A DNA stretch of 33,103 bases from an uncultured cyanobacterium (GTDB lineage: Bacteria; Cyanobacteriota; Cyanobacteriia; Cyanobacteriales; FACHB-T130), in NCBI GenBank assembly GCA_936920195.1, contig CAKZHE010000119.1:1-33103 (forward strand). The letters are read 5' to 3'. Below the pieces are notes generated by a model. The model saw only the letters and a program-made list of their open reading frames with translations. It searched no databases and was not told where the DNA came from. Shown one piece after another: positions 7,341 to 15,413 of this stretch. How positions within the stretch are numbered: the stretch's first letter is position 1; each line of letters starts with the position of its first letter. Made by a program: the position numbers and the translations under genes.

Positions 7341-8900
7341 CTATTCCCCAATTTTATCCTTCATCCCCTTCACAATCCGAGATAACTCATTCTTTTCATC
7401 CACACTGACGCGAGTTGGAGAACCACTAATAATCCCTTCATAATTGCGGAAAGAATCGCTAATTTCTGGTCCATCAGCACTAATCGCATATTCCCGAATG
7501 CCCTTTTCATGCCAAGAACCGCGCATCTTAAAGACGTTAATGGCTCGCGACATTTCCCCACGAATCTCTACATATTGCAACAGCAAAATTGTGTCAGTAA
7601 TCGTGGAAATATGGGAATCAGTAATGGAATCTGAACCCATAAACTTATCCGTCGTATTCGTAAAAAATCCCGTGATTTCCTCTTGCTTGGCGTAACCAGT
7701 CACCCCAATCACAAATTGCCGAAAAGCATTATTACTGACTCCCCGCGCCAAAGCCGAGAGAGAATCAATCGCAATTCGTGAGGGTTTAAACTCGGCAATT
7801 TCTAGCTTAATTGTTTGTAAATGGTCTTCGATGCCAGAGGACTCTGGATAAGTACAAATAATTTTCAGCAGTCCCTTTTGTTCCAACTCCTCAAAACTAA
7901 TTCCCCAGGAATAAGCATTGCGAGACAACTGAGCGCGGGATTCTTCATAGGCAAACAAAATTGCCCGTTCCCCTTGCAAACAACCTTCTTGTAAAAACTT
8001 ACTAACTAACAGAGTTTTACCCGTACCAGTGGCTCCAGTTGCCAAAATAATCGAATCCTTGAAAAAGCCTCCCCCACACATTTGATCGAGGGTTTTCACG
8101 CCCGAAGATACTCGGACATTGGAAGATCTTTGGGTGAGGCGCATGGCTCCTAGGGGGAAGATATTAATTCCTTGAGGAGTAATTGTAAAGGGATATTCTC
8201 CTTTCATGTGGGTAGTTCCCCGCAACTTGAGAATTTCAATTGTCCGGCGGCGGCGCTCTCCTTCCAAGACATTGCGGACAATTGCCACATTATCAGAAAC
8301 AAATTCTTCGACTCCAAAGCGAGCTACTGGCCCGTATTCTTCCACTCGCTCAGTAGTCATTACCGTTGTCACGCCAATTTGTTTTAATCTTCCCACTAAC
8401 CGGAAAATTTCTCGGCGGACTACTGAGGCGGCATCGTATTGCTGAAAGACAGCCGTAATCGAATCAATGGAAACTCGTTTAGCTTTGTATTTGCGAATGG
8501 CATATTGAATCCGTTCAATCAAAGCCGATAAATCAAAGTTGCCAACCACTTCCTGTCCTTCGGGATCTGGGGAAGCATCTAAAATAAATAGCTTGCCTTC
8601 ATTGATGATTTTTTGTAAATCCCAGCCAAAACTACAAGCATTTTTGATAATATCAGCCGGAGATTCTTCAAAAGTCACAAAGAGTCCCGGCTCGTCAAAA
8701 TCAACAATCCCGTTATACAAAAATTGGACAGCGAAGAGAGTTTTTCCGGTTCCAGAAGTACCGCTCATCAGGGTAGTTCTCCCAATGGGCAAACCTCCCT
8801 GAGTGATATCGTCAAAACCTTCAATCATTGTCCTGATTTTCTCAACACCTAGTAGTTTATTTCCATTGGGTTGTCGCTGAGGTGAATTAGTTGAAGTCAT
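7341..8900 (-). CDS. kaiC: Circadian clock ATPase/autokinase KaiC
   Basis: This is the core oscillator protein, a hexameric double-RecA ATPase whose autophosphorylation cycles daily. At 519 residues it is full length. CI domain: Walker A GTSGTGKT (47-54) and catalytic glutamates E78/E79 in TFEESP. CII domain: Walker A GATGTGKT (289-296) and E319/E320. The phosphorylation site reads SITDSHIST, giving S432 and T433. These correspond to S431/T432 of Synechococcus elongatus with a one-residue offset. The C-terminal tail with SPTRV, which KaiA binds in the model system, is present. The last gene of the kaiABC cluster, it starts 154 bp after kaiB. All key residues are present, so a working clock ATPase is expected. 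Confidence 0.99.
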   Translation of the reverse strand: MTSTNSPQRQPNGNKLLGVEKIRTMIEGFDDITQGGLPIGRTTLMSGTSGTGKTLFAVQFLYNGIVDFDEPGLFVTFEESPADIIKNACSFGWDLQKIINEGKLFILDASPDPEGQEVVGNFDLSALIERIQYAIRKYKAKRVSIDSITAVFQQYDAASVVRREIFRLVGRLKQIGVTTVMTTERVEEYGPVARFGVEEFVSDNVAIVRNVLEGERRRRTIEILKLRGTTHMKGEYPFTITPQGINIFPLGAMRLTQRSSNVRVSSGVKTLDQMCGGGFFKDSIILATGATGTGKTLLVSKFLQEGCLQGERAILFAYEESRAQLSRNAYSWGISFEELEQKGLLKIICTYPESSGIEDHLQTIKLEIAEFKPSRIAIDSLSALARGVSNNAFRQFVIGVTGYAKQEEITGFFTNTTDKFMGSDSITDSHISTITDTILLLQYVEIRGEMSRAINVFKMRGSWHEKGIREYAISADGPEISDSFRNYEGIISGSPTRVSVDEKNELSRIVKGMKDKIGE

Positions 8901-9054
8901 TGCGGTGGTTAGTAAAAATTGGTGAAATTAGTAGGCATGGGCTAAAAAGTATGACAGCCCAAAAGATTAAAAAAAACTAAAAAACTGGGGGATAATTTCA
9001 TTTTGCCGAGGCCAGAAGAGGGGTAAACGGCAGAAATAAAGTTATGTTAGTTAG

Positions 9055-9366
9055 TCAATCTAGTTCTCCTTCTCGTAATTCTTCATAGAGCAAATCTAAC
9101 CCGATTAAGACTTTTTCGCGGTCAGAAAGATCTCCAATAATTTTACGCACTGGTGGGGGTAAAACTTTCGCCAAAGTTGGGGTAGCCAGGATTTTGTCTT
9201 CTTCTGCTAGCTGCGGGTTTCTCATCACATCAATCACCTTAAGGGCATAAACCCCTTGAAACTCTTGTTCTAGAATATTTTTAAGCATCTTCAATGCCCG
9301 GACAGAGTTGGGGGTATTGCCAGCCACATAGAGTTTAAGAACATAGGTTTTTTTGAGCGGACTCAT
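9055..9366 (-). CDS. kaiB: Circadian clock protein KaiB
   Basis: The 103-residue thioredoxin-like protein opens with [16 protein letters not shown] and contains [19 protein letters not shown] and [19 protein letters not shown], the highly conserved KaiB core. In the known system KaiB switches fold, binds the KaiC CI ring in the night phase and sequesters KaiA. The acidic C-terminal tail ([10 protein letters not shown]) is typical. It sits between kaiA (124-bp gap) and kaiC (154-bp gap). No strong Shine-Dalgarno is visible. A kaiBC promoter could lie in 9367-9490, but I see no clear -35/-10 pair. Confidence 0.99.
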   Translation of the reverse strand: MSPLKKTYVLKLYVAGNTPNSVRALKMLKNILEQEFQGVYALKVIDVMRNPQLAEEDKILATPTLAKVLPPPVRKIIGDLSDREKVLIGLDLLYEELREGELD

Positions 9367-9490
9367 AAGGTAGAAATTAGCAATTAGCTAATGATAACTA
9401 GGGAGGAAAGGTAGATGGAAGTTGACGGGTGAGAAAATTGAGCAGGTATGAGCTAGAGAATTAGGAGCTTTATTGCTAAAACTTCAGATA

Positions 9491-10465
9491 TTATAATTCT
9501 CTAGGGATTGAGCGGCGATACATTTCGCACAGGTGAGCCATGACATCAATTAAGGTGAGGCGATAATCGAGTAAGATTTCTTCATTGCGGCCTTCTAGCT
9601 TGAGTTGTTTAGAAAACTGATCCATTAACTCCATGTGAATTTCCACAACTTGAGACACGGAAATGTCAGCAAAGAAGGCAGTGCTGACAAAATCATCGAT
9701 ATTTTGATTAAGAGCTTCGTCTGGCGGAAAGTAGTTCAGGATAATTTGGCGATACTCCGATTTGAGTTGATCTAGAAGTTCTTGTTTTTCGGCGCGGGAT
9801 AGGTGGCGAAAGAATTGCTGAGGATTTCTCTTGTAATACACGCCTAAGTATCCTAGCCTTTCCTTTAGTTTTTCAGCTAATCGCCCCTGTTGCAATAGGA
9901 GAAAGTTCCCAGTATTAATATCTGTCTGAACAGGGGTGCTATGGGACTCTTGGGGAAGGTGGCAGCTAGGCGCTAGATTGAGAAATTGGGCGATCGCATG
10001 GTTAATCCCTTGCTGGAGTTGAGAGGGTTGCTCCGCCAGCAGGCGGACTTCGGCGGGATGATAGAGATAGGGAACCCAAGAAATGTCTCCCTTAAATTTA
10101 ACGCTAGCAGTTTTGGTGGCAGGATCGCGATCGGGGGAGGGTAGATCGGCTAGGGAGAATTCCGGGGGTTCTTCTCCCGGCTCTGGCTGAAAAATGATTG
10201 CTGGCAGCAAGATACCTTTTTCGTAAAGGCGGTTAATCAGTGGCAATAACTCTCGATCTGCCTGTAGCACCAAGCAATCGAGTTGCTGTTTCTGGCGATC
10301 AATGTAGTCCAGAAATTCCGATTCAGCAGTAATCTGCGTGACAGTATAGCGATCGCGGCTCAAAAACTCCGACAGGGATTGAGCTAAGGATGGCGATCGC
10401 ACAAAGATACAGATAGACAGTTGGGGATACAAGAGAGTATGGGGGATAAAATTTGACACTCCCAC
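9491..10465 (-). CDS. kaiA: Circadian clock protein KaiA, with an IS end fused at its start
   Basis: KaiA stimulates KaiC autophosphorylation. The protein has an N-terminal pseudo-receiver domain beginning LSICIFVRSPSLAQSL. The C-terminal four-helix KaiC-binding domain contains ERLGYLGVYYKRNP, VVEIHMELMDQF and LLDYRLTLIDVMAHLCEMY. It is up to 324 residues against about 284 in S. elongatus. The start is problematic. The reading frame has no ATG before the C-terminal domain. It opens at a GTG at 10465 that lies inside the right end of the adjacent TnpB element. A second GTG at 10459 and a TTG at 10432 (next residues YPQLSIC) are alternatives. The TTG is nearest to the expected N-terminus but lacks a Shine-Dalgarno. 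The body of the gene is intact. Confidence 0.95.
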   Translation of the reverse strand: MGVSNFIPHTLLYPQLSICIFVRSPSLAQSLSEFLSRDRYTVTQITAESEFLDYIDRQKQQLDCLVLQADRELLPLINRLYEKGILLPAIIFQPEPGEEPPEFSLADLPSPDRDPATKTASVKFKGDISWVPYLYHPAEVRLLAEQPSQLQQGINHAIAQFLNLAPSCHLPQESHSTPVQTDINTGNFLLLQQGRLAEKLKERLGYLGVYYKRNPQQFFRHLSRAEKQELLDQLKSEYRQIILNYFPPDEALNQNIDDFVSTAFFADISVSQVVEIHMELMDQFSKQLKLEGRNEEILLDYRLTLIDVMAHLCEMYRRSIPREL

Positions 10466-10525
10466 CCCTAAAGGGGATGGGATTCTTAAGAGATTTCGCC
10501 CTTAATATCCCAGAAAGATAATTGC
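10453..10525 (-). ncRNA. IS200/IS605 right end / putative omega-RNA 3' part
   Basis: Read on the minus strand, the sequence after the tnpB stop ends with AGAATCCCATCCCCTTTAGG, then a short stem-loop (plus-strand positions 10461-10481), then GTGTCAA. This AGAATCCC-hairpin-TCAA arrangement is typical of right ends of IS200/IS605/IS1341 elements. TCAA is the right cleavage tetranucleotide known for IS608. In TnpB systems the RNA from this end is the omega-RNA and the bases just beyond it form the guide. Here those bases are the beginning of kaiA. Confidence 0.75.
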
Positions 10526-11521
10526 TTATATTCTGGGTTCTTGCCCACACGCCGGAAAGCCTTTTAAGGGCAGCGTATTAACTGGCAAGCGTTCGCTGTA
10601 GAGGGTCTCAAAAAGACTCAACTGTGCTGGTTTCGACGAGTCCCGCCGTACCGTTTTTGATTTAACTATCTTAGCAATATTTAAAGAGTAGCTTTCTATT
10701 GCCTTAGTTTTGACATTCCTGGCAGCCTGCAAATTCGCATCATCAATATGTCCGCAATTAGTACAAAGAAACTTTTCACCACTGCGACTAGCTGGATCGA
10801 TGTGCTGACAATTGCTACAAGTTTGGCTAGTATATCTTGGGTTCACTTTATACAATTTCTTGCCTGACTTTACAGCCAAATATTCAAGATTCTCTATCCT
10901 GAGCGAGACATACCAGCCATCAGCCTTTTGTCTAACTGTCGCTGTTTTAATTTGAAACCCATCTGGAATAGAGCGCGAATTGTAAAAACGCATCCTACCA
11001 ATTTTAGGCAAATAAATTTTATTGCCCTTGATTTTGACTCTCCCTGGCTTATAGCTAAACGATTTGAAGTCGTGACGGCGTTTGAATTTAGGAAAGCCTG
11101 CCCCCTTAAAGAACTTATTGAAAGATTCATTAACCCGGGCTGGAATTGACTGTAAAACTCCTATATCAATGTTTTGATACCAAGGTCTAGCATCTTTCAA
11201 CTCTTGCAGATTTGCATCCTGCATTAAAGCTACTGTCCGCTTAGGTGACTGAGCTTTCTCTCCCTTTCTCCTAGCTTTACCGCCCCCATCTTTCCAGGGA
11301 TTTGCTAGTTGAGTCCCTTTGACTAAGCTACAACTTAGAGGTGTGATTTCAGTCTTAGTTTTTAGCTCACAATAATCGCCTTGAATGAACTGCTGATGCC
11401 AGCCATCTATTCTGTCCTTTAAGCACCAGTTGTAAGTTTTCCGTAGCATATCGAGCCACTGACTTAACTTTTGAGATTGGGGCTGACTGGGCTTGAGTTT
11501 GTATTTAAAGCCTAAAAGCAA
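10526..11521 (-). CDS. tnpB: TnpB-like protein with internal deletion of the RuvC core
   Basis: The 331-residue protein matches IS200/IS605 TnpB at both ends. The N-terminus is MLLGFKYKLKPSQ. The C-terminal part has KLYKVNPRYTSQTCSNCQH, zinc-ribbon cysteines C235, C238, C253 and C256, and the last RuvC aspartate in DDANLQAARN. Full-length relatives have about 400 residues or more. Between GWYVSLRIE (202-210) and LEYLAVKSGKK (212-222) the usual segment with the first catalytic Asp (a DxGL-type motif), the Arg-rich helical region and the catalytic Glu is missing. The frame is kept, so the protein should not cut DNA. The TTG start at 11521 follows a perfect AGGAGG by 9 nt. An ATG at 11528 is out of frame and stops after 7 codons. 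It is a decayed relic or a dead RNA-guided binder. Confidence 0.88.
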   Translation of the reverse strand: MLLGFKYKLKPSQPQSQKLSQWLDMLRKTYNWCLKDRIDGWHQQFIQGDYCELKTKTEITPLSCSLVKGTQLANPWKDGGGKARRKGEKAQSPKRTVALMQDANLQELKDARPWYQNIDIGVLQSIPARVNESFNKFFKGAGFPKFKRRHDFKSFSYKPGRVKIKGNKIYLPKIGRMRFYNSRSIPDGFQIKTATVRQKADGWYVSLRIENLEYLAVKSGKKLYKVNPRYTSQTCSNCQHIDPASRSGEKFLCTNCGHIDDANLQAARNVKTKAIESYSLNIAKIVKSKTVRRDSSKPAQLSLFETLYSERLPVNTLPLKGFPACGQEPRI

Positions 11522-12050
11522 GTTTCATCACCTCCTAAAGTTATTGTACTATGTGCATTTACTGGAGGAAACCGTCAAAAATATATTCAGAATCAGAATA
11601 CCTGACTGCGGAAGACAGCCGCCGCGCCTATCCCCAATTCCTAAAGCCAGGGCTGCTTCATGCAAGGATTTTTTAGGGTCTGAAACCCTTGTGTTGCAAG
11701 GGTTTCAGACGATGGATTCAGCCTCCGGCTTTAAGAACAATACTTAACATTAGTTTAAATTTTATGCGAATTGTAAGTAATTGTAATTTCTTGGTGCGCT
11801 GATCCCCTCAGACAACGGCATAATTAAGCTATAGGTTTCCTCCATTTACAGTTCGGGACAAGTGCGGCCTCAAAACTTTGTTACCTCCTAATGCCAAGAG
11901 GCCACCAGAAAAAGCAGATGCGGAATTTGCGCCTCCACTGGCATCCGCTTCTATATATACTGTAGACGGTGGAGGCTGAAAACAACTCACGCTAATATGG
12001 GCGGCGTGCAGCCCAGCAAGCTCCTTGCCATTGCGAGAGTTAGGGTTCTC
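11522..12050. other. Intergenic region between tnpB and the hybrid kinase
   Basis: No gene is seen here. The tnpB Shine-Dalgarno complement is at 11531-11536. A 33-bp hairpin is at 11678-11710. There is a weak TATACT-like -10 candidate for the kinase at 11956-11961 without a convincing -35. The unresolved left end of the TnpB element lies somewhere in the first part. Confidence 0.6.
11678..11710. repeat. Perfect 14-bp stem, 5-nt loop hairpin
   Basis: GTCTGAAACCCTTG, loop TGTTG, then CAAGGGTTTCAGAC. There is no U-run on either side in the right orientation for a classical terminator. It is probably a dispersed palindrome or a structured part of the element's left flank. Confidence 0.8.
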
Positions 12051-15000
12051 ATGTCAATACCAACTCCTAGTCTTCAAGAATTTATCGAGCTAGTTCCGAT
12101 TTGTCCGCAGACAGCGAAACTAACGACGGTGCTAGACATTTTTAGTCAGGGACAGTGCGATCGCTTGGCGGTGGTGAGCGAACAGCAATATCCCCTAGGA
12201 TTGTTGTATCTTCGCAGTTTAATACCCCATCTATGGGAAGATCAAGGGAGCAGAGACGAGCAATGGCCTGTAGTAGCTGCCCGCAAACCAATATTTCAAC
12301 AGCCTTTATCCCAGGCAGGGTCTTTAATTCAGCCTTTGCAGGTGCTATCGGCGCAATTAACTCTCAACCAATTAAAACCCCAGTTACTGTCTGAGGGCAA
12401 CCAGCCGTGGGCGCTAGTCGATCCCGCTGGGAGATTTTTGGGGCTATTAGATACCGGACGGCTGTTAAAATTTTTGGTGGTTCGTCCCACAGTTCTCTGG
12501 AAAAAGACCGATGAAACCGAAAGCCTTCTAGTAGAGCAGTTAAGAGGGAAAGAGCGCCCATTACACCCCATTGCCTCCTTAATTGAACTTTTAGAAAAAT
12601 TACCTTTACCCCTGCGCTTGCAAACCAGCACCGGGGAAGCGTTGGGACAAAATCTGACTTGGCGGCAGCAAATTGGAGATTGGCGGGAACAAAATCCCCA
12701 CTGGCAGGAGGATGGCAGTCTCCAACAAACAGTTGGTCAGTTATCTAGTATTCTGAATGCCGAACGGACTGGGGCTAATATGGAATATTATCGTCAGACT
12801 GAGCGATCGCCCCATGCTGCTCCTATTGACCAAGCACTGCCGTTAGTCTCCAGGGCTAATTCTACCCAGTGGTGCGAATCCAAAAAAGGTACAGAAAAAC
12901 TCTGGCAATTTATTAAACTGCCCTTGAGCGGGGATAATTGGGGACTAGATGCCGATGGACTGGGGGATAATCAGTTATCGAACCCGAATACTGTCTGGTT
13001 AGTTTTAGCTCAGGATATTACCGAGCAGCAACAGGTATCTAAGGAGCTAGCTGCCAAAAATGCCGATTTAATTCAACTCAATCGTTTCAAAGATGAGTTT
13101 TTGGCTTGTATCAGTCACGAATTGAAAACCCCACTAACGGCAATTCTCGGTTTATCTAGTCTGTTAAAAGATCAAGTAGTCGGAGCGCTAAACGAAAGGC
13201 AGGGGCGTTATGCCCATTTGATTTATCAGGGGGGACGACAGTTGATGACCCTGGTAAATGATATTTTAGACTTGACCAGGATTGAAACCAGACAGTTAGA
13301 ACTAACTTTAGAACCATTAAATATTCAAACTGTCTGCGATCGCGCCTATCTCCAAGCCCAACAACTGCACCTGTTAAAAACCAAGCAGTTTGGCGAAGCC
13401 ACCATCGAAACCCACTATACAATTTATATCGAACCGGGGTTGGAAACCCTGATTGCCGATGAATTGCGTCTGCGCCAAATGCTGATTCATCTGCTCTCCA
13501 ATGCCCTAAAATTTACTGAAGCTCAAGGAGAAATTGGCCTAACCGTTAGCAATTGGGATGGGTGGATTGCCTTCACCGTTTGGGATACGGGAATTGGTAT
13601 TCCCGAGCAAAAACAGCATTTAATCTTTCAAAAATTCCAACAACTAGAAAATCCCCTAACTCGCCGCTTTGAAGGTGCGGGGTTGGGATTGGTATTAACT
13701 CAACGGCTGGCGCACTTGCACGGCGGCGATATTTCCTTTATTTCCAAAGTTGGGCAAGGCAGTCAGTTTACCCTGTTGCTGCCTCCTTGCCCGCCCAATT
13801 TGGCAGCACAGGGAATTTTAGAAGATGATGTGGAGTGCCGGATGCTGCCCAATATTCAACTGCTGGCGCGTCCGACCAAAAATCGGTTAGTCTTGATTGT
13901 GGAGGCTGCTCCCCAATATATTGAAGATTTATCGCGGCAATTGATGGGTTTGGGTTATCGAGCCGCGATCGCTCGCTCCGGAACAGAAGCGATTGAAAAA
14001 GCCCGTCGATTGCAACCTAGCGTTGTCCTGCTCAATCCTTTCTTGCCTATGCTATCGGGTTGGGATGTCCTAACTTTAATTAAGTCCGATGCCCAAACCG
14101 GACACATTCCTGTCGTAGTCACGGCAACCAGAGGGGAAAAAGACTTAGCCTATCAAAATCGTGCCGATGGCTTTTTGAGTTTACCTGTCCAAGAACCGGA
14201 ACTGAAACAATATTTAGAGCGGTTGCAAAAGCAACAGCCCAGCTTGAGTCATAGCGTTACTGTCCTCTACATTACTTCTGGATTGGTGGGAGCCGCCGCT
14301 TCAATTACCAATCCTGAAATTTTCCCCACTTATTACCGAGTGCTAGAAGCCGAAGAGTTAGAGCAAGCTGAACTGCTGGCGCGGGTTTGGCATCCCAATG
14401 CAATTTTATTGGATGGGGCGGGGTTATTGGATGCGGATGAATATTTGCAGCAACTTAGTCAGCGTCCAGCTTTAGCCTCTCTACCCATTATCACCTTAGA
14501 CCTGCATACCACTCAAGCGGCGAATCAAATTTCCGGATTGTCGGTATTTCCCTGTTTGGCATCTGGGGAACCGGGCAATACCAATATGGCATTGTTGCAA
14601 GTGATTCAGGTGGCGGCGGGAATTGCCTGCAAGCCGCGAATTTTAGTGGTTGATGTTGGCACGAAAATTCTAGATTTTTCGACATCTCCAGGTCAGTTAT
14701 TACCCAATTCAGAGCATAATTCTAGTCAAGTTCGTTCCCAGGATATGGCCTTTTCGCTGGCAGAACAGGAAGCAGAATCTTCGCCATATGCCTTCTGTTG
14801 TTTGCTGCCCGAAGCAGGTAGCGATCGCCACACCGAAGAGTCTTTATCTTGCAATCTTTATTCTTTTCAAGAGTGGTTGCAAGCCCTAATTCAGTACCTC
14901 CAAATTGCGGGATTTAGAAGTTTTCTATCCCATTCCTGGACAGATGCCATCAAGCAATTGCAAGGTCAAGATGTGGATTTGCTGTTAATTAATATCGGCG

Positions 15001-15245
15001 ATATTAAACCAGACACCGCAATTATTGCAGCGTTGAAATCCTTGGAGAAAATGCCTTTTAAACCGCCGATTTTGATTCTTGACCGCCGCACTGGGGCAAT
15101 GTTGGCAGAAGCCACCACGCCAGAATATGCCGACAATGAGAGGGAATTAGAACTAACTATGGCAGCGATCGCCACTCAAATTATCCAAGGTCCAACTCAA
15201 TCCATGACGGAATTGCTAGGCCAAATTCACCAAATTTTAACTTGA
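12051..15245 (+). CDS. Large hybrid histidine kinase with degenerate receiver domains
   Basis: About 1064 residues. The N-terminus (about 1-150) looks like a CBS-type sensory pair (PLGLLYLRSLIPHL and ALVDPAGRFLGLLDTGRL). A region that may be PAS-like follows (about 200-325), ending VLAQDITEQQQ. The kinase core is intact: H-box FLACISHELKTPLTAILG with H356, N-box LLSNALKFT with N484, DTGIGIP (512-518), FQKFQQLEN and GAGLGL (542-547). Then comes a receiver-like domain (about 612-725) that lacks the phospho-Asp (N662 in VVLLNPFLPM), the acidic pair and the Lys. Two more possible pseudo-receivers follow (about 745-860 and 960-1060). I prefer the ATG at 12051; an ATG at 11997 would add 18 residues. 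It is divergent from tnpB/kaiABC, so a clock link is plausible but inferred. Confidence 0.88.
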   Translation: MSIPTPSLQEFIELVPICPQTAKLTTVLDIFSQGQCDRLAVVSEQQYPLGLLYLRSLIPHLWEDQGSRDEQWPVVAARKPIFQQPLSQAGSLIQPLQVLSAQLTLNQLKPQLLSEGNQPWALVDPAGRFLGLLDTGRLLKFLVVRPTVLWKKTDETESLLVEQLRGKERPLHPIASLIELLEKLPLPLRLQTSTGEALGQNLTWRQQIGDWREQNPHWQEDGSLQQTVGQLSSILNAERTGANMEYYRQTERSPHAAPIDQALPLVSRANSTQWCESKKGTEKLWQFIKLPLSGDNWGLDADGLGDNQLSNPNTVWLVLAQDITEQQQVSKELAAKNADLIQLNRFKDEFLACISHELKTPLTAILGLSSLLKDQVVGALNERQGRYAHLIYQGGRQLMTLVNDILDLTRIETRQLELTLEPLNIQTVCDRAYLQAQQLHLLKTKQFGEATIETHYTIYIEPGLETLIADELRLRQMLIHLLSNALKFTEAQGEIGLTVSNWDGWIAFTVWDTGIGIPEQKQHLIFQKFQQLENPLTRRFEGAGLGLVLTQRLAHLHGGDISFISKVGQGSQFTLLLPPCPPNLAAQGILEDDVECRMLPNIQLLARPTKNRLVLIVEAAPQYIEDLSRQLMGLGYRAAIARSGTEAIEKARRLQPSVVLLNPFLPMLSGWDVLTLIKSDAQTGHIPVVVTATRGEKDLAYQNRADGFLSLPVQEPELKQYLERLQKQQPSLSHSVTVLYITSGLVGAAASITNPEIFPTYYRVLEAEELEQAELLARVWHPNAILLDGAGLLDADEYLQQLSQRPALASLPIITLDLHTTQAANQISGLSVFPCLASGEPGNTNMALLQVIQVAAGIACKPRILVVDVGTKILDFSTSPGQLLPNSEHNSSQVRSQDMAFSLAEQEAESSPYAFCCLLPEAGSDRHTEESLSCNLYSFQEWLQALIQYLQIAGFRSFLSHSWTDAIKQLQGQDVDLLLINIGDIKPDTAIIAALKSLEKMPFKPPILILDRRTGAMLAEATTPEYADNERELELTMAAIATQIIQGPTQSMTELLGQIHQILT

Positions 15246-15259
15246 TCTAATGATATTAT

Positions 15260-15374
15260 TACTCGTTCCCAGGCTCTGCCTGGGAATGCCCATTGAGAGG
15301 CTCTGCCTCGGATGATAACTAAGCGAGGCAGAGCCTCTCGATATCGGTTCCCAGGCAGAGCCTAGGAACCAGTT
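15260..15374. repeat. Palindromic repeat family A, copy 2
   Basis: A full-length copy with three nested inverted-repeat arms: the CCAGGCTCTGCCTGG stem, the GAGGCTCTGCCTC/GAGGCAGAGCCTC stem, and the GGTTCCCAGGCAGAGCCTAG/GGAACC stem. It lies between the convergent kinase and fur genes and may serve as a bidirectional RNA-end structure. Confidence 0.85.
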
Positions 15375-15413
15375 CAAACCAGTTCAAAAGTAGAAATATT
15401 TACTCCCGATAAC

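Larger units (their letters stand above)
10453..11580 (-). mobile_element. IS1341-type (TnpB-only) IS200/IS605 element
   Basis: A tnpB gene with a recognisable right end at 10453 and no TnpA (Y1 transposase) gene in the window. The left end is not resolved; 11580 is only an estimate based on the AT-rich stretch upstream of tnpB. It lies between kaiA and the divergent histidine kinase gene. It has therefore split what was presumably a shared upstream region. Confidence 0.7.

Noticed and set aside
8172-8802. Several plus-strand ORFs of 71-87 aa across kaiC
   Set aside because: They are antisense shadows of kaiC, which has all expected catalytic and phosphorylation motifs.
10453-10525. Interpretation of the hairpin after tnpB as an ordinary terminator
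   Set aside because: There is no U-run after the stem. The AGAATCCC-stem-TCAA order fits an IS200/IS605 right end better.
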